A stretch of 64,000 nt of DNA from Patellaria atrata CBS 101060 (lineage: Eukaryota > Ascomycota > Dothideomycetes > Patellariales > Patellariaceae), in NCBI GenBank assembly GCA_010093705.1, contig MU006096.1, forward strand, positions 1,049,908 to 1,113,907, given 5' to 3'. Position 1 is the stretch's first letter, and each line of letters starts with the position of its first letter. A model generated the notes under the pieces. That model did no database searches. It had not been told where the DNA came from and saw only the letters and a program-made list of their open reading frames with translations. A program made the translations under genes and the position numbers. Of the stretch, positions 21,301-30,644 are shown piece after piece.

Positions 21301-24156
21301 ATCGACACAAGTAGCGCAAGGGATGTCACTGATGATTCAGGTCGACGTACTCAACCTATTACCATAAAAGCTAGTAATGTATTTATGAACCCCGATGAAT
21401 CTGAGAAGGCACTCATTGCAAGTGGCTCAGGAGATACCGTAAAAGAAACCCGAATCGTGCATACTCATGAACCTCTTCCTGGAGGACAACCCTCAAGTGC
21501 GGGTAATGCTGGATTATTCATTTATTCTGGCTCAAAGGAACTTCGAAGACGTGTCGGCCCAAAACCACTTGATCTTGAGTTTACGAAGGCAAAGCAAGAG
21601 CATCCCGACGTTATATCTCCGACGAGTGCTTTGGCACCTTGGCTAGTTCTCGTGAATCCGTGTAACCCCAAGAAAAATCATGTTCTTGTAAACAGCCAGT
21701 TTCGCCGATGGCAACATGTATTTCCTCGACCTCTGCGCACATCTTCTATCAAGTGGAAATCACTATGCTCTCCCGCCTCTGTACCCCTGACTAATGAATA
21801 TTTCCCTTCGCCGGACCAACTTGCAGAAGAGTACCAAGAACGACCTTACAAAATTGCCCAAAATGATGAAGATGATAACAGCGATATACCCAAGAGCAGA
21901 AAAGCTTTGATAAGAGAGCTTGTAGCTCATCGCCTTTCTCATGGTTTCCAAGTCATCGTGGGTCAGCTTGTTGCAACCTATTCGGGGGCTCAACCTATTG
22001 ATACCATGACACTATTCAAATCGGATTTCATGTCCCAGGACGGTGATCGAGTATTCATGTGCGTCGGCCATACGATCCACCAATTAGTCTGCGCTCCAGA
22101 AGGCGGGATTGAAGTGCGACGGTTCAGTCGAAAGCCAACTGTGGCTCTAGAATCCCGCGCTGGAGTCGACTCACCCCTTGAATACACGCCATTTATTCGC
22201 ACAGCCCTTGAACTAGATTATCGACCCCGTAAAGTTACACTTAAACCTCCTGGAGATGATTACAACTGGAATTATATCGATAACTTCCTAGCTGGATACT
22301 ACGAAGATTTTTCAGATTCACTGCGGTTTTGGCGCGCTCGCTTCGTTCTGATACCTGTTGAACTAAAGACACCCCATCACAATCGTCGTCTACTGCCGTC
22401 AGTAATTGAAGACTCGGAGGAGGAAATGAGACTCGAGGGTATCAGGAAGCTGACTCAAGTATGGCAAAGAAACAGATACATACCTCCTGAGGAAAGAGCT
22501 CACCAATCCCGTGCACGCAAGCGCAAGATTGATACAAACCCACTTGCGATCGAGTATCAAACAAGAGATCCATCCGTCATTATTGCCGCGGGTCCGGATA
22601 ACCCCATGCTAGCTGAGGGAGAACAAAGGGGATATGTCACTCAAATCTTTGCGGATTCTGAGCTGTATCATAGATCAAGTATCGATCTGCACAAGCTAGC
22701 ACAGGACTTGCAAGGTGAAAAGGGCATTCCAATGGGAGACAGAAGATGGCACCTTCGATTGCATTACAACTGTTTTACGGGATTTGACTTGACGACCTGG
22801 CTATTGCAGAATTTCAGTGACGTCGATGACCGGGACGAAGCTGTGGAGTTAGGTAATGACCTAATGAAACGGGGACTGTTCCAACATGTGTCTAGGAAAC
22901 ATCAATTCCGAGATGGGCATTTCTTGTATCAAATCACGAGCGAATACCGCCCCGATGCTAGAATCGGATGGTTTCCGAGGCGTGCGGACCGCTCCGTGCC
23001 TTCAACTCCGTACTCAGACCTGGATAAAGGAGGTGCTGGCCGGAAGCACTCTCGCCCAAGTACTGATAGCGATAATGAAAGGACGCCTACGAAAGAAGAG
23101 GCTCCAAGACGCAAAGTCAAGCTCAGTCATGTTATGCGCTACGATGTTGATCCACGTAAGAAGTCGTATCGTTCAGAGATCATCAATCTACATTATGATA
23201 GGTTGCATAACCCGGATAATTGTTACCACATTCGCATAGATTGGATGAATGTCACAGCTAAGTTTATTGAGGATGCCATCCAGTCCTGGTCTTCCACCGT
23301 TGAGAGATACGGATTGAAACTTGTCGAGCTTCCAATCGCTGAAGCTTCAAGTATATCAGAAGGACATCCTTTCAGGGCGCCGTATATCGTTAAACTTGCT
23401 GTTCAGCCCCCAGCACAACAGCCAGCACATTTCTTCGATACAACCTCCTTCACCCCTCTACCTCTCCAGGACAAGTTCTTCTATAACAAGGCTTTGCTTA
23501 GGAAGCTTAACTTTGTCCTTGACATTGAATCAGCTGCAAGTTTTCCACCGAACGTTGACGTGAAATACTCCTGGGGTAAGCCAGACTACAAGTACACACA
23601 GTATATCCATAAATCGGGGGTGCTCCTAGTCCAGATAACTGATGAAGGCCATTTTCTACTTACTGCAAACAGACTTGCGAATACTCGTACGTCTAAAGAT
23701 CCAAACAGGTTCAACCTCACCGAACACAGTGATCGCTGGTCTGCTGGACCCGCGCATGGTACGCATAGTGGACGAAATTCAGATCGAACTTCGCCGTACA
23801 ATTCGCCGCTAGTGCGAGCGATCCCAGAGAACTATCCTGTTCCACCCAGGCATTGGAGAATGGATAGATCGCGTTTGACCCCAGAACAGCTTAAAGATGA
23901 TATGGAAGCGTTCTGTTCTGATGAGGCCGCGCTTAGATCTTTCTACGATGAAGTATTCAAGCCAAAAGCTTCTCCGAGTCCTAACGTCACACCGATCCTA
24001 GATTCTCAGATTCCAGCGCTTGGGCTGCCTCCGAGCATTACTGTTAGGGACACATCACCATCACCAAGGTTAGGAGCTCCAATGATATCATCCGACTCCG
24101 CCGCCTATAGGAAGAGATACTCAATGGCTGATATTCACGAGCTGAGGCATCCGTAG
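18400..24156 (+). CDS. IML1: Vacuolar membrane-associated protein Iml1 (DEPDC5, GATOR1/SEACIT subunit)
   Basis: Uninterrupted 1918-aa ORF from ATG 18400. Iml1/DEPDC5 is the GAP-bearing subunit of SEACIT/GATOR1 at the vacuole, acting on the Rag GTPase Gtr1 to restrain TORC1 when amino acids are scarce. The N-terminal part contains the family block VIVNIERFPELNLSVGSLAKI and the long region with SARYVLFIQMSKEMWDFD. A Ser-rich disordered middle (about residues 730-1000) follows. A conserved block with FMCVGHTIHQL and YNWNYIDNFLAGYYEDFSDS comes next, then a DEP domain (about residues 1447-1512, WHLRLHYNCFTGFDLTTWLLQNF...GLFQHVSRKHQF). A C-terminal domain ends near DEAALRSFYDEVF. Length and order fit fungal Iml1. 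The next gene downstream is an FNIP/Lst4-type protein acting on the same GTPase system. Confidence 0.95.
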   Translation: MSKNNDDSFKKHVQKVCTLRTHDDAFSKDDVIVNIERFPELNLSVGSLAKILAIKKTTQVHDFHRDPSNQHEDGSGADGSAKTSRRRQRAAPVTVTLDETGSTIAGGREVDLQKCYVLVVKGASQEQKAKLSHLQVSIHKSIADIFGFRNQMQVVLSTADEESHSASHVEITFREGYLSRADMWRLTLSELSQKSVYKGQKILFLGTVRGIVKNVYVNEQSTRTAYFSSSSKPIFRSESARYVLFIQMSKEMWDFDSEGSGEIMFNKVINGFLPELFKRWMKINARHLVTIILFSRLEYEVPAQLDQMGSEINNPNEDLPSNNTATETRDFYRVVVSEMASGDWINILYQLKKEFKTFLRDVSLVSFEDIRLQQLDQDNSDHEERPPVVIAGKPTRSFNGNVLEAINLAATQFSEDYIDRDLIRTGISIIVISPGSGLFEVDYNMLKLTTDTLVGTGIGIDLVCLSPMPLHSVPLFKYRSPVLVKPIRSENAPLEKKYSVPHFRSKGLEHSKRLDLDRLLKSEERQRHGLPPLVDIEPGEWGYAIPHWLDISFWSGPIDESFDSSRGKQTLKVANKRRQTHFNNFDLRCRMYELQMMGITDIFSGIDYLGLLSDEVGEYPGLPTGFWRRPFQDRKQRQYLTEENEPYGDMTPLRLALSDEEEITSGEEDRLKPLRTTQLSLKGWMEDYDRRTFQKLTDKERPRQLLHVTSRKRLEANSTKKDSTHLSQDDEDQSSSKVKSALELTRTYDSQSNRAGRSNNGSRRASVVPQAVGVGEKTIEHKGHRNSSITPLRATRPGNHQQRVVSDFEQRHKYANMSEPQVTHSISPHLRSDNLGYGRGHNDGAYNPAYARSMYSSSPSSQTGVKSGKSEVSAASKDDAVKNETEQRRPVKSFTRYLSFENWGFGARTDTASTATAMGEHAQAAPKSEEPLKRISSVGRQDAPDAASTLGALLGRKAPQRFQSTSTIDTSSARDVTDDSGRRTQPITIKASNVFMNPDESEKALIASGSGDTVKETRIVHTHEPLPGGQPSSAGNAGLFIYSGSKELRRRVGPKPLDLEFTKAKQEHPDVISPTSALAPWLVLVNPCNPKKNHVLVNSQFRRWQHVFPRPLRTSSIKWKSLCSPASVPLTNEYFPSPDQLAEEYQERPYKIAQNDEDDNSDIPKSRKALIRELVAHRLSHGFQVIVGQLVATYSGAQPIDTMTLFKSDFMSQDGDRVFMCVGHTIHQLVCAPEGGIEVRRFSRKPTVALESRAGVDSPLEYTPFIRTALELDYRPRKVTLKPPGDDYNWNYIDNFLAGYYEDFSDSLRFWRARFVLIPVELKTPHHNRRLLPSVIEDSEEEMRLEGIRKLTQVWQRNRYIPPEERAHQSRARKRKIDTNPLAIEYQTRDPSVIIAAGPDNPMLAEGEQRGYVTQIFADSELYHRSSIDLHKLAQDLQGEKGIPMGDRRWHLRLHYNCFTGFDLTTWLLQNFSDVDDRDEAVELGNDLMKRGLFQHVSRKHQFRDGHFLYQITSEYRPDARIGWFPRRADRSVPSTPYSDLDKGGAGRKHSRPSTDSDNERTPTKEEAPRRKVKLSHVMRYDVDPRKKSYRSEIINLHYDRLHNPDNCYHIRIDWMNVTAKFIEDAIQSWSSTVERYGLKLVELPIAEASSISEGHPFRAPYIVKLAVQPPAQQPAHFFDTTSFTPLPLQDKFFYNKALLRKLNFVLDIESAASFPPNVDVKYSWGKPDYKYTQYIHKSGVLLVQITDEGHFLLTANRLANTRTSKDPNRFNLTEHSDRWSAGPAHGTHSGRNSDRTSPYNSPLVRAIPENYPVPPRHWRMDRSRLTPEQLKDDMEAFCSDEAALRSFYDEVFKPKASPSPNVTPILDSQIPALGLPPSITVRDTSPSPRLGAPMISSDSAAYRKRYSMADIHELRHP

Positions 24157-26330
24157 AGGAATTATAACCTTCTCACACTTCTCCTGTACTGTACTCCGTT
24201 CATGCCGTGATAAGCGTTTCGCAGGTTGTCGTATGCATTGTTTTCACATATTCACGGATTACAGCCCTGCTCATGTTATCCTAGGAATAGCCAAGCGGCC
24301 GGTATCGGGGTTTTGACTGGTAAAAGGCGTTGAAATGGATTACTGTTGGTGTGGATGGATTCTCGAAAGGATTCCTGTCGAGTGTTGTTATTCGGCGGAT
24401 ACGCGGGACGACTGGGCCCTAGCGACCCAATCTCTCGGAAATGCTGCGTGATGCGTTGTGCTCATTATGCGGAATTGAGAAATTCGTAGCCGTCAGTTTT
24501 CAGTCATCCATGGTGTTGCAACGGTATGATAGCATCGTGTTTTTCGGCATGCCGTAGAGTTTTCGAAAAGCTTCAGTTCGGACAAATGTATAATAGCGGA
24601 GTTATGGCTGAGACTCGGAGGTACTGTATTTTATCTAGATTACAAGCTTGGATCGATGGATGCCTCACCATATTATCCTCTATGTCACATGCTTCATCCT
24701 CTCACATCTGCTCGTATCCTTATGGAGAAGTCCGTTTTATACTTTAATTTCTTTCGGCTCCTTTGACGGTCAAATGCAAAGATGATCAAGAGGAGTACTA
24801 TGAGACGAAAGATGCGCCAAAGTTACTACGTCAAGTGCACAAGTGTGCAGATTCGACAGCGTACTGACAGTAGTGGAGTAACAGGAAGTTCGCATGGCCT
24901 TTAACCGGGCTTTTCAACCGTAGAAGTAGCAACAGCAGCGCCGCGCCCAGATTCTGCTCTAGATTGATCAGTTTGAAGATCCGGGGAAATACAGCAATAT
25001 CAGAGAAACCTGGGCAATAGAGCTTCGAGAAGATGGCACGGCAATATATGATCAGATCAATCATGCTGACTTTGTAATATCTTTTGCATAAGTCGCCGTA
25101 GCTAGAACTAGTTCCACTGTACGTATGGACTTCTTCTTTCTATCAACGTTTTTCTCCCCCGTCTGGCGAACTGCCAGAACTCTCGTTGAAAGGGCTTTGC
25201 TAAATGCATGAGGCTTACTCTCCACTACTGTAGAACTAGAGACGCTCCTATCATTGATCGAAAATGAACAACGGTCAGCCCTGCCGATACTGCAGCTTTG
25301 GTTCACATCAGGTGTGATAGCATGATGCAAGTAATGAATTTTCAATCACCACTTCTCTCGTTGAGAAGGAGATCGAACGATCACTACGAATACAGAATCC
25401 GGACCCGAGGATCTCGAAATGTGCGGCCCTCGGTAACAGAGCCCAAGGGACATAATCTTCCCCGTAGATCAGCGAGGGCATCATCCTGAGTACTTTATAA
25501 ACACTTTGTGAACAGTTAATCAGTGACAAGATCTCCAGAGGCGTGAGAGATAGACGGGAGGATGACGGGAGCTGCCGATAGAAGCGTATATTTCTTTAGT
25601 TCCTTTTTGAAGCTGAAGTATTTTTCTGCTTAGAATAGACAGCTTGGAGGTACTCCGTATGCAGCCACTTCTGGACTTGTATGTGGAAGGATTAAGGATT
25701 TTCTATACCGCACTACATTACTACTCACACTACTGTACTTTTGATCCCGTCACTCTAGATTCCTGATTATTTTCGGCTTGTATGTGTTGAGAATTGGAGA
25801 GCCGTATCGAGATTCGAGAAGCCGAGTCTGAAATTGTAGCAACCAATGAAGGAAAAGGTTTTAGACCGCTTCTTTACCTTGCAACCTCACTTGCCCATCC
25901 TTGGCTTAGTATAGTTAGCCGTTAGGTAGGTTCCACGACCACAAAAGGCAATCAACCACGCTCTACGCCGACAGCTGCCTTTCACATTTCCTTCACCTTT
26001 CTGTAACATCACAACAAACCCTCTGCTAGATTTTCACCTTTACCTGCAAATTAATACCATACCCATTTACATAGACACATCTCAAAGGGTCACGTTAATT
26101 GAAAGAAGTCAGGCTACATTACTTTGTGGCCCAAGTTCCTCACCATCATCCGTCCAGTTACTCCGATCACGCTTTTGACTACTTACACGGCCATGTGCTT
26201 TTCATGCTCCTCAATCTCTGTGACGGAGTCTTGGAAACCTGACCTTAATACCCGCATACCTTACAACTCCGAATCTTGTAGCCCTTAAATTTCTACCGCA
26301 CATGGAAACATCTTCCAATAATCCGCGAAG
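24157..26330. other. Long intergenic region between IML1 and the FNIP gene
   Basis: 2.17 kb, both flanking genes on plus. It holds a GTACTGTAC motif at 24186-24194 and a pyrimidine-rich, ATG-poor stretch just upstream of 26331 that would suit a long 5' leader. No ORF with a recognisable domain and no RNA gene seen. Confidence 0.5.
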
Positions 26331-29300
26331 ATGCTCGGCCAACTTCTACACTCGTTCAATCCCTCCCGTCGCGGAGTACCGCGCCCACCTACGATGATCG
26401 AATCGGAAGTTGAAGATGCACATACGAAGAATCTACTGTTTCCAGACGCTGCTATACTGTTACCTGAGGGTCAGGCATATCACCTCTCGAGCCCGCCTAG
26501 TACCGTTGGAAATGTGTCTGGAAATGGTTATGACGGAACGCAAGAAGGGAATCTTTCAGATTTAGAACACTCAAGAGACGTTAGGTTTATAATAGCGCAA
26601 GATGAAGTACACGGCCATCGTGCGGTGTTGTTCGATTCAAAGCAGCACTCACTGTCCGAATCCCCGAAAGAAAGTCCTACAATGAGGGCAGTCCGAAGGC
26701 CTTCCGTGAGCGGTGGACCTTCACTGCCACCTACTGGCGCCTTCTCCTCCCGTAGAGCTTCGCTAACTTCAGAAATTACTCCACCACGGTCACCAGCTGC
26801 TCTCCCAGGCGGGGGAGTCTTTTTCCGTTCGCGAGCACGAAATACCTCTATATCGTCCATGCCCAACATTGATGAGACAACTTCTAATCGCACATGGGAG
26901 TCGGATGAGATAGTCAAGACGTGCTTAGACTGCATGTTCGGGAATGTAGCTATGGGGTATCGTGGACCGGGTTACAAGTTTCACATTGTACCCCTCGAGC
27001 CAAAAGCTCCTGAACAAAGTATCCCAAGCCCCATACTAGAAGGTTCAAGCTCTTTCGGTAGGGCGGAAGGGAGACGACGAAGTAATTTGGCACGATCTTA
27101 TACTCCATCGAATCCTCCTCCAGATCTACCTCCTTGGAGTGCTGAAAGCCCTAATCTGAGTAACAAAGACGCACCTCGCAGGACTTTAATCTACACTCGT
27201 ACCTTTTCCGTACCTGATCAGATTGAGCCAACGACTGGTACCCCTCGCGACAGTCCGATGACTCCCCATGGGTCGTTAAACAAAGGTCATAGCTTTCCAT
27301 TTTCACGAAATGACGCAGGAAATAGGCCATCTAATCTTCACCAACAGAGATCCAGAGCTACTAAATCCCCAATGTACGCTATTACTCTTATAGTGCACCT
27401 TCCAGTTTCGCAATCGCGCCCTTCGGTGCGGTTTCCTAAAATGGCCCAACGGACTCCAGGATCTCTCCACGGTCACGATTCTCTTGCATCCTCATTGGAT
27501 TCAGATCAGCGTGCAGGATGGTCGCTGATTGACACTGCCTCTGTGATGGACTCGTTCTGGTCTTCAACTAGCGATGTCGATGAGCGCGTTGATGCAGTAG
27601 GACATCATTGGGATGTGATTACGCGAACTTTGAACGCACTACAAGTCGTGGCGCAGAAGAAAATTATCGAACTCTTTAAAGCACAAGGTATGGTCGATTC
27701 AGCCGTACCTGCTTCCCAGTTGTCTAATCGCACGTCGCTCCCCACTCAAAACGGTCATCCTCAGGGCAATCGCCAACACTATCTTCGACCGTACGAACTC
27801 GCCTTCGATAAGGAAATCAAGAATGCGGTTGCTCGTGCCAGCGAGAGGGTTGTACGTGGTATGAAGATTCCGAGAGTGATAACCGGGCAGGGTCGTTGGG
27901 GTGTCTGGCGTGAGGAAGCCAGATGGTTGGGACGATGGGCTGGTGGCCGAGATCAGAACTTCTTTTTCTTCAATCTTTTGACAGCATTCCTTGGGACACA
28001 TACTGAGTGGCTCAGCATACTTGGACCCAAATGGCATCGGAAACGACATTACGAGCAGCAGAAATCGAATGTCGGGGAAGATATTGGCCTATTTAGCAGG
28101 ACCGTTATCGCCTCAACAGATAAAATGGCGGCAAGAAGATTGATTTTTCTTCTCTCTACATTCCTACCTGCATCGCATATTACTCAAGATAATGCTTCAC
28201 CCGCTCGACCAAGCACGTCAGCATCGTTCAGGGCATATTCTCAGTCACCACCATCAAATCTTACCGTTTCCCGTCAACCTTCACTTCGACGGACAATTAA
28301 TCGACGTGGAAACAGAAGCCGCACTAATATGAAGCATTCCCTTCCTGGTAAGGGACAAGAGTCGTCGACCGCTAATGTTACTGAGGAAAGCGAATCAGCA
28401 GATCCTTCTTTCTCGCAGTATCATCATTCACGTCGCCCTTCAGAGGCACTGTCATTTGTCACAATAGCTGATCTCCCTAATCTCTCACATATTGACCTGA
28501 ATGCGCGAAAGTGCAGTGCTGCCACGACATCCACTGTTACCCCTGAGGATGCAATACCGGTGGCTCACTTCACGAGCCATCGCGGTACACACACCGGTCC
28601 GAGACCAGGAAGCAGCAGTAGCCTTGCCTCTACCAACCTAATCAATGCTTTGCAGAGAAATAATAGTGCCACGGCGAGCAGTCCTAGCTCGGAATCTCAA
28701 CCCAGTCGATGGGGAAGTCTCATGAGCTTTTGGAGCAGCAATGGGCGACGAGAGTCGTCTACGGATCACAGTGATATACTTCAAACTACTGATGAGGGCT
28801 TGGGAATTTCTGGCGCGGGACCGAGAGTACAAGATCGGAGATCAAAGAGTCGATTGGAACAAATGGTGGATGAAGCAGGAATGGTGGGAACGTATAAGCA
28901 CGACTTTGATGATCCCTCTCAACCAGTATCAGAAGACTCTGCAGCTTCTTCGCGACAACTTCCATCTGATGTTCATATCATCCGTACCGCGGGCCGACCC
29001 ATTCCGGCCCGACCGCGGACATCCCATTCGCCTCTTAAACTCTCTGTTAACTCTGCAGATGGCGTCATCGATGTCGATATTCCAATCCCCTCGTTTGGTT
29101 CACCACTCAACTCTCCTTTTCTCGGAGCTGCTCAATCTGTTTCTAGCGCTGAGGGTGGCTCTTCGTATGGCCAGACCTCGATACAGTCGTATTCTCGTCG
29201 CCAAGATCACGAGAATCGCGTCAACGTCGCCGGCTGGCTGAGCAAATTCCATCCGGATTTCTCCCTTCAGGGAGTGAATCAATATCCAGAGCTCGAACGC

Positions 29301-30098
29301 GATATCCGAGAAGCCATGCAGCTCGAACCAACGCCGCTATCGTCTTCAGTAACGCCAACAATCGAATCCGGCCCAGTGGAGAAGTGGATCGATGTCGCCC
29401 AAACCCTGATCGCAGACACGACCTCCTTCACAGTTAAGCGAATCCGTCTCCGACGACACGTCCGCCTCATCCCGATGCCGAACCAACCTGCCATGACGCC
29501 CGGACCGCACGCACAACGCAGTCAATACGGCAATCCGTACAGCATGGGCGCCGGCCCGAACCTCCCGATGACGGAAATGCTCCTCGGCGAGCAGTGGGAC
29601 GACGAACAGATCTGCGACCTCGACGGCATCCTCGCCGACGCCGTCGAGCGCGTCCTAGCCACCAGCACCACCCCCGACACAACGAAAGACCCGAGCCGCG
29701 TCAGCAGCCGCAGCAGTTCCGTCCGCGGTCGTCCTGGTCTCCGGTCTACTCGCTCCATGGATGTGGACCGCGACACTACCAATATCACTCCAGCGCCTTC
29801 TAACACCTCTACGGCCACCGTCGTTCCAGACTCCCAATCGACTCTAGAACCAGAGGAGCAAGCGATACAGACACCCGTCTTGGAGATCCCGAAACACGAG
29901 TGTAAGTGCGTCGTCCTAGGCGCGCTGGAACAGATCGTCAAGACGGTTAATAAAGGCGAGAAGCGCGCGAGGGAGAAGGCGGAGGGGAAGAACATACAAG
30001 AGAGTAAGAGGAAGGAGAGACTCGGTGCTGGCGATAGCACGCTTAGGGATGGTGTTAGGAGGTGGTTGCGCGACGTCGAGGATGCCGCGGCGAAGTAG
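26331..30098 (+). CDS. Folliculin-interacting (FNIP/Lst4-type) protein
   Basis: Uninterrupted 1255-aa ORF. Near the N-terminus it has the FNIP pattern DVRFIIAQDEVHGHRAVLFDS followed, after a Ser/Pro-rich insert, by VKTCLDCMFGNVAMGYRGPGYKFH, the hallmark of the FNIP N-terminal (longin-like) domain. A middle block (YAITLIVHLP, then WDVITRTLNALQVVAQKKIIELF) and a block IPRVITGQGRWGVWREEARWLGRWAG...FFFFNLLTAFLGTHTEWLSILGP (written in pieces) match a DENN-like core. The C-terminus closes with CKCVVLGALEQIVKTVNKG. Large Ser/Arg-rich disordered inserts suggest phosphorylation control. In yeast, Lst4 with Lst7 (folliculin) is a GAP for Gtr2 and acts on TORC1. Assignment rests on motif recall without a search. 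Confidence 0.82.
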   Translation: MLGQLLHSFNPSRRGVPRPPTMIESEVEDAHTKNLLFPDAAILLPEGQAYHLSSPPSTVGNVSGNGYDGTQEGNLSDLEHSRDVRFIIAQDEVHGHRAVLFDSKQHSLSESPKESPTMRAVRRPSVSGGPSLPPTGAFSSRRASLTSEITPPRSPAALPGGGVFFRSRARNTSISSMPNIDETTSNRTWESDEIVKTCLDCMFGNVAMGYRGPGYKFHIVPLEPKAPEQSIPSPILEGSSSFGRAEGRRRSNLARSYTPSNPPPDLPPWSAESPNLSNKDAPRRTLIYTRTFSVPDQIEPTTGTPRDSPMTPHGSLNKGHSFPFSRNDAGNRPSNLHQQRSRATKSPMYAITLIVHLPVSQSRPSVRFPKMAQRTPGSLHGHDSLASSLDSDQRAGWSLIDTASVMDSFWSSTSDVDERVDAVGHHWDVITRTLNALQVVAQKKIIELFKAQGMVDSAVPASQLSNRTSLPTQNGHPQGNRQHYLRPYELAFDKEIKNAVARASERVVRGMKIPRVITGQGRWGVWREEARWLGRWAGGRDQNFFFFNLLTAFLGTHTEWLSILGPKWHRKRHYEQQKSNVGEDIGLFSRTVIASTDKMAARRLIFLLSTFLPASHITQDNASPARPSTSASFRAYSQSPPSNLTVSRQPSLRRTINRRGNRSRTNMKHSLPGKGQESSTANVTEESESADPSFSQYHHSRRPSEALSFVTIADLPNLSHIDLNARKCSAATTSTVTPEDAIPVAHFTSHRGTHTGPRPGSSSSLASTNLINALQRNNSATASSPSSESQPSRWGSLMSFWSSNGRRESSTDHSDILQTTDEGLGISGAGPRVQDRRSKSRLEQMVDEAGMVGTYKHDFDDPSQPVSEDSAASSRQLPSDVHIIRTAGRPIPARPRTSHSPLKLSVNSADGVIDVDIPIPSFGSPLNSPFLGAAQSVSSAEGGSSYGQTSIQSYSRRQDHENRVNVAGWLSKFHPDFSLQGVNQYPELERDIREAMQLEPTPLSSSVTPTIESGPVEKWIDVAQTLIADTTSFTVKRIRLRRHVRLIPMPNQPAMTPGPHAQRSQYGNPYSMGAGPNLPMTEMLLGEQWDDEQICDLDGILADAVERVLATSTTPDTTKDPSRVSSRSSSVRGRPGLRSTRSMDVDRDTTNITPAPSNTSTATVVPDSQSTLEPEEQAIQTPVLEIPKHECKCVVLGALEQIVKTVNKGEKRAREKAEGKNIQESKRKERLGAGDSTLRDGVRRWLRDVEDAAAK

Positions 30099-30644
30099 GC
30101 ATTGGTTTTAAGTGGGTTTGTTGGGGCGTAGGTAGGTTTATTTCCTGGGATCTTGATCTTGTCCCGTCGATGTTTCCGAGGGGCATGTAATCGTATACTT
30201 TCTTTCCTTTCCTTCTCCTGCGTTTCTTTTATCGAGATTCTCACGCTGTGGGATGTACTACCCCCGTATCCTTCTTCTTTCTCTTCTTTAAAGATGCCCT
30301 ATGCAGAAGCTCCAGTTTTATGTTCTTCCCTTTAGAGATTCCCCCGATACGAATGTGGTGGAAGGCGAGATGGTTTTAATGACGGTAATGAGGGCACGCT
30401 GTAATGACTAATGACGGGATTAATCACATGCATATAGACGAATTATATTCACGGCTGAGGTAGAATAGAAAGTATATGGTATCATATATAGCAGCATTGC
30501 GGTCTTATGTGTTGCTGGTACGTGAAACAGATGCGGGTTGAATTTGAAGGTAGATGGTGATATCAAAGCTAATCAAACACACACTTTCAAAACCAACGTT
30601 TAGGAATTCCGCTTGTATCTTCTCCCAAAAGGATGCTTCTCTGG
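30099..30644. other. Convergent intergenic region
   Basis: 546 nt between the 3' ends of the FNIP gene (plus) and the GST gene (minus). T-rich stretch at 30190-30300. No feature recognised. Confidence 0.5.
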
